Assembly: GCA_963699055.1 (NCBI GenBank)
Contig: CAVOTA010000002.1
Coordinates: forward strand, 124,001 to 188,000
Reading direction: 5' to 3'
DNA from: Bog-756 sp963699055
GTDB taxonomy: Bacteria; Actinomycetota; Acidimicrobiia; Acidimicrobiales; RAAP-2
DNA: 64,000 nucleotides
Under the pieces are notes generated by a model. The model had not been told where the DNA came from. It saw nothing but the letters and a program-made list of their open reading frames with translations, and searched no databases. Shown here one piece after another: positions 33,376 through 42,671 of the stretch (position 1 is its first letter; each line of letters opens with the position of its first letter). A program made the position numbers and the translations under genes.

Positions 33376-35041
33376 CGATGTCGATCAGGTGCGGATCGCG
33401 GCCCTCGGCCCGGGCCAGGGCGGCGCCGACCAGCTCCCGGAAGAGCGGGTGCGGCTTGTCGGGCCGGCTCTTGAACTCGGGGTGGGCCTGGGTCCCCACC
33501 CAGAACGGGTGCCCCGGAAGCTCGATGAATTCGACCAGGCGGCCGTCGGGCGACAGGCCCGAGCACGACAGGCCGGCCTCCTCGAGGCGCTCGCGGTAGC
33601 GCGGGTTGACCTCGTAGCGGTGGCGGTGCCGCTCGGACACCACCACGTCGCCGTAGGCGTGGGCCACCTGCGAGCCGGGCAGCAGCCGGGCGTCGTAGGA
33701 GCCGAGGCGCATGGTCCCGCCCTTGTCGGACACGTCGACCTGGTCGTCCATGAGGTCGACCACCGGGTGGCGGGTGGTGGCGGCGAACTCGCGCGAGTTG
33801 GCGTCCTCCAGGCCGGCCAGCGACCGGGCCGCCTCGATGATCATGACCTGGAGCCCGAGGCACAGTCCGAGCAGGGGCAGATCGTGCTCGCGGGCGTAGT
33901 GGGCGGCGGCGATCTTGCCCTCGACGCCCCGCTCGCCGAACCCGCCCGGGATCACCAGCCCGTCGAAGCCCCGCAGTCCGTCCCGCTCCAACAGGTCGGG
34001 CACCGTGGCCGCCTGGACCCACTCGATCTCCACCTTGGCCCCGTGGTGGAAGCCGGCGTGGCGGAGGGACTCCACCACCGACAGGTAGGCGTCGGGCAGG
34101 TCGACGTACTTGCCGATGATGCCGATGCGCACGGGGCGGACGGCGGCGGCCACCTGGGCCACCAGCTGCTCCCACCGGGTCAGGTCGATGGGGTGGTCCG
34201 ACGGGTCGATCTCCAGGACCTCGAGCAGGAAGCGGTCGAGACCCTCCTCGTGGAGGACGAGGGGGATCTGGTAGATGTTGTCGGCGTCGATGCAGGACAC
34301 CACCGCCTCCATCGGGACGTCGCACAGCAGCGAGATCTTCCGCTTCAGGTCCTCGGAGATCATCCGGTCCGACCGGCACACGATGACGTCGGGTTGGATG
34401 CCCTGGCTGCGCAGGTCGGTGACCGAGTGCTGGGTCGGCTTGGTCTTCTGCTCGCCCGAGGGGCGCAGGTACGGCACCAGGGTCAGGTGCACGTAGGCGA
34501 CGTTGCCCCGGCCGACGTCGCGGCGGAACTGTCGGATCGCCTCGATGAACGGGAGGATCTCGATGTCGCCGACCGTGCCGCCGATCTCCACGATCACCAC
34601 GTCGACCCCGGTCTGGCCCAGCTTGTGGATGTGGTTCTTGATCTCGTCGGTGATGTGCGGGATGACCTGGACGGTCTTGCCGAGGTAGTCGCCCCGTCGT
34701 TCCTTGGCGATCACCGACGAGTAGATGCGCCCGGTGGTGGCGTTCGAACCCTTGTGCAGGTTCTCGTCGATGAACCGCTCGTAGTGGCCGAGGTCGAGGT
34801 CGGTCTCGCCCCCGTCCTCGGTCACGAACACCTCGCCGTGCTCGAACGGGTTCATGGTGCCCGGGTCGACGTTGATGTACGGGTCGAGCTTGCACATCGT
34901 GACCTTCAGGCCGCGGCACTTGAGGAGGCGACCGAGCGAGGAGGCGGTCAGGCCCTTGCCGAGCGAGGAGGACACCCCTCCGGTGAAGAAGATGTACTTC
35001 GTCTGTCGTCCGGTCACGTCGCTGCCATCCGCATCGGGCAC
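33362..35041 (-). CDS. pyrG: CTP synthase
   Basis: Makes CTP from UTP, ATP and glutamine. The protein has 559 residues. The synthetase domain has FFTGGVSSSLGKGLTASS, the family's N-terminal signature, KLDPYINVDPGTMNP and VEIGGTVGDIE. The glutaminase domain has GGFGERGVEGKI and GLCLGLQ with the nucleophile Cys, then the His-Glu pair near THPEFKSRP-like HPEFKSR. The start is GTG 35041; a TAACCT box ends 6 nt upstream, which favours it over the in-frame GTG 35017. It follows recN by 49 bp. Confidence 0.97.
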   Translation of the reverse strand: MPDADGSDVTGRQTKYIFFTGGVSSSLGKGLTASSLGRLLKCRGLKVTMCKLDPYINVDPGTMNPFEHGEVFVTEDGGETDLDLGHYERFIDENLHKGSNATTGRIYSSVIAKERRGDYLGKTVQVIPHITDEIKNHIHKLGQTGVDVVIVEIGGTVGDIEILPFIEAIRQFRRDVGRGNVAYVHLTLVPYLRPSGEQKTKPTQHSVTDLRSQGIQPDVIVCRSDRMISEDLKRKISLLCDVPMEAVVSCIDADNIYQIPLVLHEEGLDRFLLEVLEIDPSDHPIDLTRWEQLVAQVAAAVRPVRIGIIGKYVDLPDAYLSVVESLRHAGFHHGAKVEIEWVQAATVPDLLERDGLRGFDGLVIPGGFGERGVEGKIAAAHYAREHDLPLLGLCLGLQVMIIEAARSLAGLEDANSREFAATTRHPVVDLMDDQVDVSDKGGTMRLGSYDARLLPGSQVAHAYGDVVVSERHRHRYEVNPRYRERLEEAGLSCSGLSPDGRLVEFIELPGHPFWVGTQAHPEFKSRPDKPHPLFRELVGAALARAEGRDPHLIDIGAVS

Positions 35042-35047
35042 CCGCCG

Positions 35048-35053
35048 AGGTTA
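35048..35053 (-). promoter_or_regulatory. -10 box TAACCT for a leaderless pyrG transcript
   Basis: On the minus strand TAACCT ends 6 nt before the pyrG GTG at 35041. With almost no leader, the pyrG attenuation seen in Firmicutes (C-rich slippage leader) is not possible here. Confidence 0.5.
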
Positions 35054-35090
35054 CCGGACCCGGGGAGCCGCGGGTGCGGACCCCGCACGG

Positions 35091-36719
35091 TCACGGGGCG
35101 TCCGCGTCGGCGGCGCCCCGGCCGGCCAGCAGCTCGCGCGCGTGGCGTCGGGCCGACTCGCTGTCCGGGCTGCCCGAGAGCATCCGGCTGATCTCGACCA
35201 CCCGGGCCCGGTGGTCGAGCCCGGTCACCTCCGAACGGGTCCTCCCGTCCGCCTCCACCTTGCGGACCCCCACCTGGTGGTCGGCCTGGGCCGCCACCTG
35301 GGCCAGATGGGTCACCACCAGCACCTGTGCGTACCGCCCGAGCCCGGCCAGAGCCGCGCCCACCGCCGTGGCCGCCGAACCTCCCACGCCGGCGTCCACC
35401 TCGTCGAAGACCAGCACCCCGGGGGCGTCGGTGAGGGCCAGGCGCACCGCCAGCATGGTCCGCGACAGCTCCCCCCCGGAGGCGGCCCTGGCCAGCGGCT
35501 GGGCGGGCTCGCCGGGATTGGCGGCCAGCTCGAAGGTGACGTCGTCGGCGCTCCCCTCCCCCTCGACCCGGATGACGAAGCGCGCCGAGGGCATGGCCAG
35601 GTCGTGCAGGGTCGTCTCGATCTCCGCGGCCAGCACCGGGGCCATGCGGCGCCGGTCGTCGGCCACCAGTGCCGCCGCACCGGCCACCTCGGCGCGGGCG
35701 GTGGCGACCGCCGCGTCCACCACGGCGGCCCGCGATTCCAACCCGGCCAGCTCGGCCAGGCGGGTCCGACCCCGGTCGGCCGTGGCCAGGACCTCGTCGA
35801 GTCCCGGCCCGTACTTGCGGTCGAGGTCACGGAGCAGCTGGCGACGCTCCCGGACCGCCTCCAGGCGCTCGGGGTCGTCCTCCCACGTCTCGACCACGAG
35901 GCGCAGCTCGGCGGCGAGGTCGGCGAGCTCGCCCATGGCGGCCCGCACCCGACGGTCCAGGGCCTCGAGCGGCGTCCGTCCCGACAGGGCCCCCGATGCC
36001 GCCGCCAACCGGTCCACCGCGCCGGCGTCCCCGGGACCGTCGTCGGATCCGACCAGTGCGGCCAGGGCCTCGGCCGCCGCCGACCGGTGGGCCGACGCCT
36101 CGGCCAGCCGGTCCTCCTCCGCCTCGAGTCCGCCGTCCTCGTCGGCCCCGGCGACGGCGGCCCCGTCGATCTCGGCCACCTGGAAGGCCAGCAGCTCGGC
36201 CTCGCGGCCCCGGGCGGCGGCGTCGCCCCCGAGGCCCTCGGCCTCGCGCAGCAGTGCCGCCAGGCGGGCGCGGGCCGCGTCCAGCGGTCCCGTGTCCACA
36301 CCGCCGAAGGCGTCCAGCGCCCGGCGTTGGGCCTCGGGCACCACCAGCGTCCGGTGCTGGTGCTGGCCGTGGAGTTCCAGCAGTCCCGACGCCGCCTCGC
36401 CGAGCGCGCCGACGGGTGCCGCCCGACCGTCGACCCACGCCTTCGACCGACCGTTGCGGGCCACGGACCGGGCCAGCACGACCTCGTCGGTCCCCTCGTC
36501 GTCGACGAAGCGACCCTCGACGTAGGCCTCGTCGGCCCCGGTGCGCACCGCCGTGGGGTCGCCCCGACCGCCGAGCAGGAGACTGAGGGCGCCGACCAGC
36601 AGGGTCTTGCCGGCGCCCGTCTCTCCGGTCAGGGCGGTCATGCCCGGGCCGAACTCGACGGTGGCGTCGTCGATGACACCCAGGTCGCGCACGCGCAGTT
36701 CGACCAACCGCCGTCCCAT
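35091..36719 (-). CDS. recN: DNA repair protein RecN
   Basis: An SMC-like ATPase for double-strand-break repair, 542 residues. Walker A is GETGAGKT (32-39). ELRVRDLGVIDDATVEFGPGMTALTG is the RecN N-terminus. Two coiled-coil arms fill the middle (for example AEVAGAAALVADDRRRMAPVL). The C-terminal half has the ABC signature SGGELSRTMLA, Walker B VLVFDEVDAGVGG and the switch His in VVTHLAQVAA. It lies 7 bp after nadK, which matches the tlyA-nadK-recN order of actinobacteria. Confidence 0.96.
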   Translation of the reverse strand: MGRRLVELRVRDLGVIDDATVEFGPGMTALTGETGAGKTLLVGALSLLLGGRGDPTAVRTGADEAYVEGRFVDDEGTDEVVLARSVARNGRSKAWVDGRAAPVGALGEAASGLLELHGQHQHRTLVVPEAQRRALDAFGGVDTGPLDAARARLAALLREAEGLGGDAAARGREAELLAFQVAEIDGAAVAGADEDGGLEAEEDRLAEASAHRSAAAEALAALVGSDDGPGDAGAVDRLAAASGALSGRTPLEALDRRVRAAMGELADLAAELRLVVETWEDDPERLEAVRERRQLLRDLDRKYGPGLDEVLATADRGRTRLAELAGLESRAAVVDAAVATARAEVAGAAALVADDRRRMAPVLAAEIETTLHDLAMPSARFVIRVEGEGSADDVTFELAANPGEPAQPLARAASGGELSRTMLAVRLALTDAPGVLVFDEVDAGVGGSAATAVGAALAGLGRYAQVLVVTHLAQVAAQADHQVGVRKVEADGRTRSEVTGLDHRARVVEISRMLSGSPDSESARRHARELLAGRGAADADAP

Positions 36720-36726
36720 GGCGCCC

Positions 36727-37557
36727 CTACCGGTCGGCCAGGTGGAACTTCGCCCGCAGGATGGCGTGGAAGTCCCGGGAGCCGAACGTGACCAGGCGGG
36801 CCGGGTGGTCGCCCTCCCGACAGTCGACGGTGGCCCCGGGCTCGAGCGTGCACACCGTGATGCCGTCCACCACCAGGACGGCCGGACGGGGGCCGAGCAC
36901 CTCCAGGTGGACGTGCTGGCCCGGATCGAGCACCAGGGGACGGTCGAAGAGCATGTGGGGCGAGACCGGGGTCAGGACGATGGCCCGTAGCCGCGGCGAC
37001 AGCAACGGGCCCCGGGCGGACAGGTTGTAGGCCGTCGAGCCCGTGGGGGTCGCCATCAGCAGTCCGTCGGCGGCGTAGGTCACGAACGGTCGGTCGTCGA
37101 TCGATGCCGCCACCCGGACGGTGTGGCCGGGGACGGTCTTCTCCACCGTGGCCTCGTTGAGCGCGTGCACCTCCGCCAGGGTGCGGCCGTCGCCGGCGTG
37201 CACCGACACCGAGAGCGTCATCCGTTCCTCGACCTCGTAGCGGCCGTCGAGGAACCGGGCGAGGGCGTCCTCGAGCCCGGCGGGCTCGATCTCGGTGAGG
37301 TAACCGAGCAGTCCGAGGTTGACCCCGAGGACGGGCACGGCGGCGTCGAGCGCGGCGTCGACGGCCCGCAGCAGGGTCCCGTCCCCGCCCAGGCTGACCA
37401 GCAGGTCGGCAGCGTCGACGGCCACCGAGCCGTCGGCACCGACCGCGGCCACCACCTCGTGGCCACGCCCGGTGAGCCACGCCGTGGCCCGCTCGGCGAG
37501 CTCCGCCGCCTCGGGCCGGGACGGGTGGACGTAGAAGGCGACGCGGGCCACGGTCAA
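36727..37557 (-). CDS. nadK: NAD kinase
   Basis: Phosphorylates NAD to NADP. The protein has 276 residues. GGDGT (57-61) is the nucleotide-binding motif, with NLGLLGYLTE following. LNEATVEK carries the conserved Asn-Glu. ADGLLMATPTGSTAYNLSA and SPHMLFDRPLVL are C-terminal signatures. Its start overlaps the tlyA stop by 4 nt (ATGA). The residue set does not reveal whether it prefers ATP or polyphosphate. Confidence 0.96.
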   Translation of the reverse strand: MTVARVAFYVHPSRPEAAELAERATAWLTGRGHEVVAAVGADGSVAVDAADLLVSLGGDGTLLRAVDAALDAAVPVLGVNLGLLGYLTEIEPAGLEDALARFLDGRYEVEERMTLSVSVHAGDGRTLAEVHALNEATVEKTVPGHTVRVAASIDDRPFVTYAADGLLMATPTGSTAYNLSARGPLLSPRLRAIVLTPVSPHMLFDRPLVLDPGQHVHLEVLGPRPAVLVVDGITVCTLEPGATVDCREGDHPARLVTFGSRDFHAILRAKFHLADR

Positions 37558-38395
37558 CCCGCCGACCCGGTGTCGTCGGTGCCGTGGACCTCGGCGACCG
37601 CTGCATCGAGCACCACGACCGTGTCGACCGTCGGCGGGGCCGTCCGGCCCGCGGTCCGGGCGTACAGGAGGAACTCGACGTTGCCGGAGTGACCGGTGAT
37701 CGGGGACGGCATGGCCCCCATGATGACTGCTCCGGCGGCTTCGAGCGCGGTTGCCACCTCACCGAGGGTCCGGCGGTGCACGTCGGGATCGCGGATCACG
37801 CCCCGACCACGGGACGCCTCGGCCCGTCCCGCCTCGAACTGCGGCTTCACCAGGACCACGACGGGCGCACCGGGGACGGCGACCCCGCCGGTGAGCACGG
37901 GCACCGCCCGGGTGGCGGAGATGAACGACAGGTCGGCGACCACGAGGTCCACCGGTGCCCCCCCGACGGTGTCGACCGTGACGGCCCGGATGTCGAGGCG
38001 TTCGTGGTTCACCACCCGGGGATGCCCCCGGAGCCGGGGATGCAGCTGCCCGTGGCCGACGTCGACGGCCACCACCTGGGTCGCGCCCGCCTGCAGCAGG
38101 CAGTCCGTGAAACCGCCCGTCGACGCCCCGGCGTCGAGGGCGCGCAACCCGGTCGGGTCGAGCCCGAAGCGGTCGAGGGCGGCACGGAGCTTCTCACCCC
38201 CGCGACTGACGTACGGCGGCGGGTCGCCGAGGAGTTCGATCGGCTCCGCCGGCGACACCAGGCGCGCCGGCTTGTCGGCCAACGAGCCCGATACCAGCAC
38301 CACACCCCGGGCGATCAGTTCGACCGCCTGCGGTCGGCTGTCGGCCAGGTGACGGGCGACCAGTGCCTTGTCGAGGCGCTGGCGGGCGGGAGGTG

Positions 38396-38399
<4 letters not shown>
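37554..38399 (-). CDS. tlyA: TlyA-type rRNA 2'-O-methyltransferase (hemolysin A family), probable CTG start
   Basis: TlyA methylates ribose 2'-OH groups in 16S and 23S rRNA in mycobacteria. It needs an N-terminal S4 RNA-binding domain. The first ATG/GTG in this frame (GTG 38303) would delete most of that domain. Yet the 32 codons before it encode RQRLDKALVARHLADSRPQA, a clear S4 start. The frame has no ATG, GTG or TTG there. CTG 38399 overlaps the preceding stop as CTGA, the same pattern as the NTGA overlaps elsewhere, so I call it the start (281 residues). The methyltransferase part has DAGASTGGFTD and VKPQFEAGRAE. ATGA couples it to nadK. Confidence 0.85.
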
Positions 38400-38899
<500 letters not shown>

Positions 38900-38905
38900 G
38901 TACCC

Positions 38906-38934
38906 ATCCTACCTGGACTGTTAGCCCGTAGCAA
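38906..38934 (-). promoter_or_regulatory. Promoter of the phasin-like gene, leaderless
   Basis: On the minus strand -35 TTGCTA (plus 38929-38934) and -10 TAGGAT (plus 38906-38911) are separated by 17 nt. The -10 ends 6 nt before the ATG at 38899, so the transcript should start at the AUG. This is the best two-element promoter in the window. Confidence 0.65.
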
Positions 38935-38952
38935 GCACTTTGCAAGCAATTT
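38931..38952. repeat. Two tandem 11-bp repeats at the phasin promoter
   Basis: GCAAGCACTTT and GCAAGCAATTT lie head to tail with one mismatch. The first copy overlaps the -35 hexamer. They are among the most AT-rich bases in the window. A transcription factor bound as a direct-repeat dimer would fit. Confidence 0.5.
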
Positions 38953-38973
38953 CTGCCAGTCCCGGGCCCACCG

Positions 38974-39762
38974 TCAGCCGACCAGATCGGACACCAGCGT
39001 GACCAGGTCGTCCGCCCGGACCGCCACCGGACAATCGCCCACCGGGGCGCCGGCCGGTGTCACCCCCGAGTCCACCAGGGCGAACGGGACACCCAGGCGC
39101 TCGGCCAGCCGGCCGTCGGTCCCGGGCTGGTCGCCGACCACCACCGCCGTCGCCCCGTCGGCCAGGATCCGCCGACGGATGAACTCGACCATCGGCGGGT
39201 TGGGTTTGCCCGCCACCTGGGGCGTGACCCCCGAAGCGGTCGCCACCGCGGCCAGCAGGGCGCCGGAACCCGGGAGCAGTCCGTCGGGCGTCGGGTGGGT
39301 GGGGTCCTCGTTGGTGGCGATGAGGCGGCCGGTCTCCCGGGCCACCGCGGACACGGTGGCCAGCGCATCGAAGTCGAAGTCGCGGCTCCACCCCACCACG
39401 GCGGCATCACAGGGACCCGCCTCCACCACCATCACACCGCGTTCCCCGAGCGCCTCGAGCACCCCGCCCCCGGCGAGCACGTGCACCCGCTCCCCCGGGG
39501 CCAGCATCGACGCCGCCACCCGGGCCGACGTCACCAGGTCGTCCGGTGCCGCCGCGATCCCGATGCGGGCGAGGCGGGCCAGGAGCTCGTCGGTGGTGGG
39601 CATCGAATTGTTGGTGGCGAAGACCACCCGCCGTCCGTGGGCCTGGAGGGCGGCCACCGCCCCACCGACATCGCCGATCGGCTCGCCGGCGAGCCACAGC
39701 ACACCGTCGAGGTCGACGATCCAGACGGAGGCATCCACCACCACGGACGCCGGGGCGGTCAT
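38974..39762 (-). CDS. HAD-superfamily IIA phosphatase (NagD-like)
   Basis: A 262-residue protein. Motif I is DLDGVLW (17-23). Then come FATNNS (motif II context), GKPNPPMVEF (the motif III Lys) and VVVGDQPGTDGRLAERLG (motif IV Asp). The IIA cap lies between them. Relatives dephosphorylate sugar phosphates, glycerol phosphate, phosphoglycolate or pyridoxal phosphate. The substrate cannot be assigned. Its ATG overlaps the desaturase stop (ATGA). In many actinobacteria a NagD-like gene lies just upstream of tlyA, as here with only the phasin gene between. Confidence 0.9.
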   Translation of the reverse strand: MTAPASVVVDASVWIVDLDGVLWLAGEPIGDVGGAVAALQAHGRRVVFATNNSMPTTDELLARLARIGIAAAPDDLVTSARVAASMLAPGERVHVLAGGGVLEALGERGVMVVEAGPCDAAVVGWSRDFDFDALATVSAVARETGRLIATNEDPTHPTPDGLLPGSGALLAAVATASGVTPQVAGKPNPPMVEFIRRRILADGATAVVVGDQPGTDGRLAERLGVPFALVDSGVTPAGAPVGDCPVAVRADDLVTLVSDLVG

Positions 39763-40922
39763 TCCGCAGCCGTGTCGGTGACGTCGCCCTCGGTCGAGGT
39801 CACCCTGGTGCCCTTCCGGCGACGGGTGGCCGCCGCCAGCTGGTCGGCGGACTCCAGGGCCCGGGAGATCAGGCCGGCGAGCGCCGACAGCTGTTCGTCG
39901 GGGCCGGTCGGGTCCCGGTCGGCCGGGGCGTCGGGTGACACCGCGTCCGACACCTCGGGCGACGGCGTCACCGGGCGTGCCGTCAGGTCGGCGATGCGTT
40001 CGCCGGTGACCTTGGCGGCGCGCTCCCAGTAGGAGCGGAACATGCCGATGTCGAAGGCCCCGTCGCGTACCCGCGCCTGGTCCAGCAGTCGGGGCGGCGG
40101 GTTCCGCAGGTCGCTGACCACGTGGACGGCGGCCAGGGCCTTGAGCACGTACCAGGTCGGGTCGTACTCCCACCAGCGGAAGCCCTGGCGGACCGAGGCG
40201 GGAAGGTAGTGGTGGTTGTTGTGCCAGCCCTCGCCCCCGGTGATGACGGCGATGAGGAACGAGTTGCGGCTGGTGTCGGGGGTGGCGTAGCGCCGGCGGC
40301 CCATCACGTGGGCCAACGAGTTCACCAGGAAGGTGCCGTGCCACAGCAGCACGGTCGACAGGAAGAAGCCGATCAGGAGGCCGCCCCAGCCGAACAGCAG
40401 GAAGCTGGCGATCGCCAGCGACCACGGGCCGATCCAGTTGTGTCGCTCGAGCCACCGGAGTTCGGGGTACGTGGCGAAGTCCTTGATGCCGTCGAGGTCG
40501 GTGTCCTTGTACTTGGTCGACAGGATCCACCCCACGTGGCTCCACCAGAACCCGTCCCGGGGCGAGTGCACGTCGTCGTCGAGATCGGTGTAGCGGTGGT
40601 GGATGCGGTGGTGGCTCGCCCACCACAGCGGGCCCTTCTGGACGGCGGTGGTGCCGCCGAAGGCCATCACGAACTGGGCGACCCGGCCCATCTTGTAGGC
40701 ACGGTGGGAGAAGTACCGGTGGTAGCCGGCGGTGATGCAGAACATGCGGGTGAAGTAGAGGACGCCGCACAGGACCCAGTCCTGCCACGTCACGTCCACG
40801 AAGAACGCGGCCAGCGGGGCCAGATGGACGAGGAAGAACGGGATGGCCGACACCCAGTCCGTGTGGACCTCGGCGGTGCCGGGCCCGGGGGCCGAGGGTG
40901 TCGGGGTGGAGGTCGGGGTCAT
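39759..40922 (-). CDS. Acyl-CoA (delta-9-type) fatty acid desaturase
   Basis: A 387-residue membrane diiron enzyme. The three His boxes are present: HRYFSH (68-73), HHRIHH (about 104-109) and HNNHH (about 242-246). Four hydrophobic segments flank them in the usual 2+2 layout. KGPLWWASHHRIHHRYTD and DLDDDVHSPRDGFWWSHVGW are stearoyl-CoA desaturase hallmarks. It introduces a cis double bond into acyl chains with electrons from a separate reductase. The C-terminal 60 residues are Pro/Asp-rich and probably disordered. It is coupled to the HAD gene. A TACGCT box (plus 40959-40964, minus strand) may be its -10. Confidence 0.92.
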   Translation of the reverse strand: MTPTSTPTPSAPGPGTAEVHTDWVSAIPFFLVHLAPLAAFFVDVTWQDWVLCGVLYFTRMFCITAGYHRYFSHRAYKMGRVAQFVMAFGGTTAVQKGPLWWASHHRIHHRYTDLDDDVHSPRDGFWWSHVGWILSTKYKDTDLDGIKDFATYPELRWLERHNWIGPWSLAIASFLLFGWGGLLIGFFLSTVLLWHGTFLVNSLAHVMGRRRYATPDTSRNSFLIAVITGGEGWHNNHHYLPASVRQGFRWWEYDPTWYVLKALAAVHVVSDLRNPPPRLLDQARVRDGAFDIGMFRSYWERAAKVTGERIADLTARPVTPSPEVSDAVSPDAPADRDPTGPDEQLSALAGLISRALESADQLAAATRRRKGTRVTSTEGDVTDTAAE

Positions 40923-40970
40923 GGGAGGTCACCGCCGTCGCACGACGGGATCACCCCCAGCGTAGTGGAC

Positions 40971-40991
40971 TCCCCCGTCCCGGGCGGGGGA
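40971..40991. terminator. Hairpin after the DoxX-Rieske gene
   Basis: TCCCCCG and CGGGGGA pair over 7 bp around TCCCGGG. It lies about 20 bp past the stop of the DoxX-Rieske gene on the minus strand and 49 bp before the desaturase start, so it probably ends the former transcript. Confidence 0.6.
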
Positions 40992-41012
40992 CACACCGCC
41001 GGCATCGGCCGC

Positions 41013-42149
41013 TCAGACGACGTACAGGTCCCCGTTGGAGCCCGTGATGACCTTGATCGGCGTCAGCCCGTTGGTCGCCGGGCCCTGGATGACCGCACCG
41101 GTCTCGGGATTGAACTCCGAACCGTGGCACGGACAGGCGATGATCTTGGCCGAGGCCTGGTAGGCCACCGTGCACCCGGCGTGCGGGCAGATGGCGTCGA
41201 AGGCCACGAACCGGCCCGCTTCCTGCTGGATGACCAGCGACGGGTCGCCGCTCGACGGGTCGGTGAAGGCGGCGGACCCCCCGACAGGGACGCTCGCGGC
41301 CGAACCGATGCTCGTCCCCTTGGGCAACGGTGCGGTGGAGGTGGTCGTCGACGCCGCCGTGGTGGACGTGGACCCGCCCGCCGTCGTGGTGGTCGTGGTG
41401 GAGGACGGGGTGGTCGGGGGAACCGTGGACAGCGTGGCCGACGTGGTGGTGGACGAGGACGGGGCCAGGGCCCGGCCGAATCCGGCGACGGCGGCCACCA
41501 CCACGGCGGCTCCCCCCGCCACCATGCCGATCACCGCACCGCGCGACATGGTGCCGGGGTCGGCCCCGTCGGTGGCGGTGGCGGTGCCGCCCCCGGCCCC
41601 CTGCGCCGCCAGCCACGTGTCGAGCGCCGGTGCGCCGGCGGCACCGGCGAGTACGAACGGGATCCAGGCGAACGTGAAGACGATGTCGGAGCCCGTGTAG
41701 TACGGCGCCGTGTGGAAGGAGATGGCCAGGAAGAGGCTGAACGAGACCAGCACCCCACCGACGGCGGCCACCCGGGTCAGGAGTCCGAGCAGCGCCCCGA
41801 CCCCGATGGCGACCTCGGCGAGGGCAATGACGACGCCGATACCGGTCGAGGCGCCCAACAGGTGGCCCAGCAACGAGCCGATGGGGCTGGTGTGGGACGC
41901 CCCCGTCATCTGGGCGTGGATGCCGCCGGGCGAGGTCGCCCGGAAGAAGGCCGGGTTGGCCAGCTTCTGCAGCCCGGCGAAGAGGAAGGTCACCCCGAGG
42001 AACAACCGGAGCGGGAGCAGGTACCACCCGGCGGCGATCGATCCGTCGGCCCCCCGCAGCTGCCACATCGAGCCCGACGGGTCGGGGGCGCCGACACGGC
42101 CGGACCGGGACGCCGCGGCGTGCTGCCGCCGGGAGGCGTTCGACGTCAT
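41013..42149 (-). CDS. DoxX-family membrane domain fused to a Rieske [2Fe-2S] domain
   Basis: A 378-residue protein. Residues about 40-190 are a DoxX-like four-helix domain (LLPLRLFLGVTFLFAGLQKLANPAFF, ALAEVAIGVGALLGLLTRVAA, SDIVFTFAWIPFVLAG). A fifth helix follows at about 205-225. A Ser/Thr-rich linker (about 230-275) leads to a C-terminal Rieske domain with ligands C321, H323, C339 and H342 (CPHAGC, CPCHGSEF). C326 and C341 can form the disulphide seen in bc-type Rieske proteins. The Rieske part probably lies outside the membrane. DoxX proteins act in quinone or thiosulfate redox chemistry. The start is ATG 42149; an upstream in-frame codon at 42194 is less likely. Confidence 0.82.
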   Translation of the reverse strand: MTSNASRRQHAAASRSGRVGAPDPSGSMWQLRGADGSIAAGWYLLPLRLFLGVTFLFAGLQKLANPAFFRATSPGGIHAQMTGASHTSPIGSLLGHLLGASTGIGVVIALAEVAIGVGALLGLLTRVAAVGGVLVSFSLFLAISFHTAPYYTGSDIVFTFAWIPFVLAGAAGAPALDTWLAAQGAGGGTATATDGADPGTMSRGAVIGMVAGGAAVVVAAVAGFGRALAPSSSTTTSATLSTVPPTTPSSTTTTTTAGGSTSTTAASTTTSTAPLPKGTSIGSAASVPVGGSAAFTDPSSGDPSLVIQQEAGRFVAFDAICPHAGCTVAYQASAKIIACPCHGSEFNPETGAVIQGPATNGLTPIKVITGSNGDLYVV

Positions 42150-42213
42150 CGACCAACTCGCATGGCGGCGACGATACAGGGTCGTTGCAGGCACAAGGTG
42201 TCGCCCCTGCGTC

Positions 42214-42219
42214 TACGAT
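42214..42219 (+). promoter_or_regulatory. -10 box TACGAT for the small membrane protein gene
   Basis: TACGAT ends 6 nt before GTG 42226, implying a leaderless message and favouring this start over the in-frame GTG 42220. Confidence 0.45.
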
Positions 42220-42225
42220 GTGCCC

Positions 42226-42639
42226 GTGGACCAGACGACGACACCGGCTGCCGCGGCGGCTCCGGCACCGCCGATCGAGCGGTCCCGTGCCGACCGGTTC
42301 ATGCGCCGGCTGCTGCGCGTTCCCGTCGAGCGCAGGCCCGTCCCCGAGTCCGACACCCACCGCATCTTCGGGGTGTCCATCCTCCTGTCGGCCACCCGCT
42401 GCCTGCTGAGCTACATCGTGCTCCCGATCGTCCTGCCCCTCCTCGGACTGGCCAGGGGTGTCGGACCGTGGCTCGGGATCCCGATCGGCGTCCTGGCCCT
42501 GTACTTCGACGTGCTGGGGATCCGACGCTTCTGGCTGGCCGACCACCACCAGCGGTGGCTGTTCTCGGTGGTCTACGCCGTCGTCGGCACCATGGTGCTC
42601 ACCCTCCTCGTAGTGGATCTGGTCGACCTGTTCGGCTGA
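42226..42639 (+). CDS. Small integral membrane protein, function unknown
   Basis: A 137-residue protein. An Ala/Pro-rich cytoplasmic N-terminus and a basic stretch (RFMRRLLRVPVERR) come first. Three hydrophobic helices follow (SATRCLLSYIVLPIVLPLLGL, LGIPIGVLALYFDVLGI, WLFSVVYAVVGTMVLTLLVVDL). A charged loop LADHHQRW joins the last two. I recognise no characterised family. It diverges from the DoxX-Rieske gene across 76 bp and converges on the alkylsulfatase-like gene. Confidence 0.75.
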   Translation: MDQTTTPAAAAAPAPPIERSRADRFMRRLLRVPVERRPVPESDTHRIFGVSILLSATRCLLSYIVLPIVLPLLGLARGVGPWLGIPIGVLALYFDVLGIRRFWLADHHQRWLFSVVYAVVGTMVLTLLVVDLVDLFG

Positions 42640-42671
42640 CCGGCACCGGACGGGCCGCGTACCCCTCCGGT

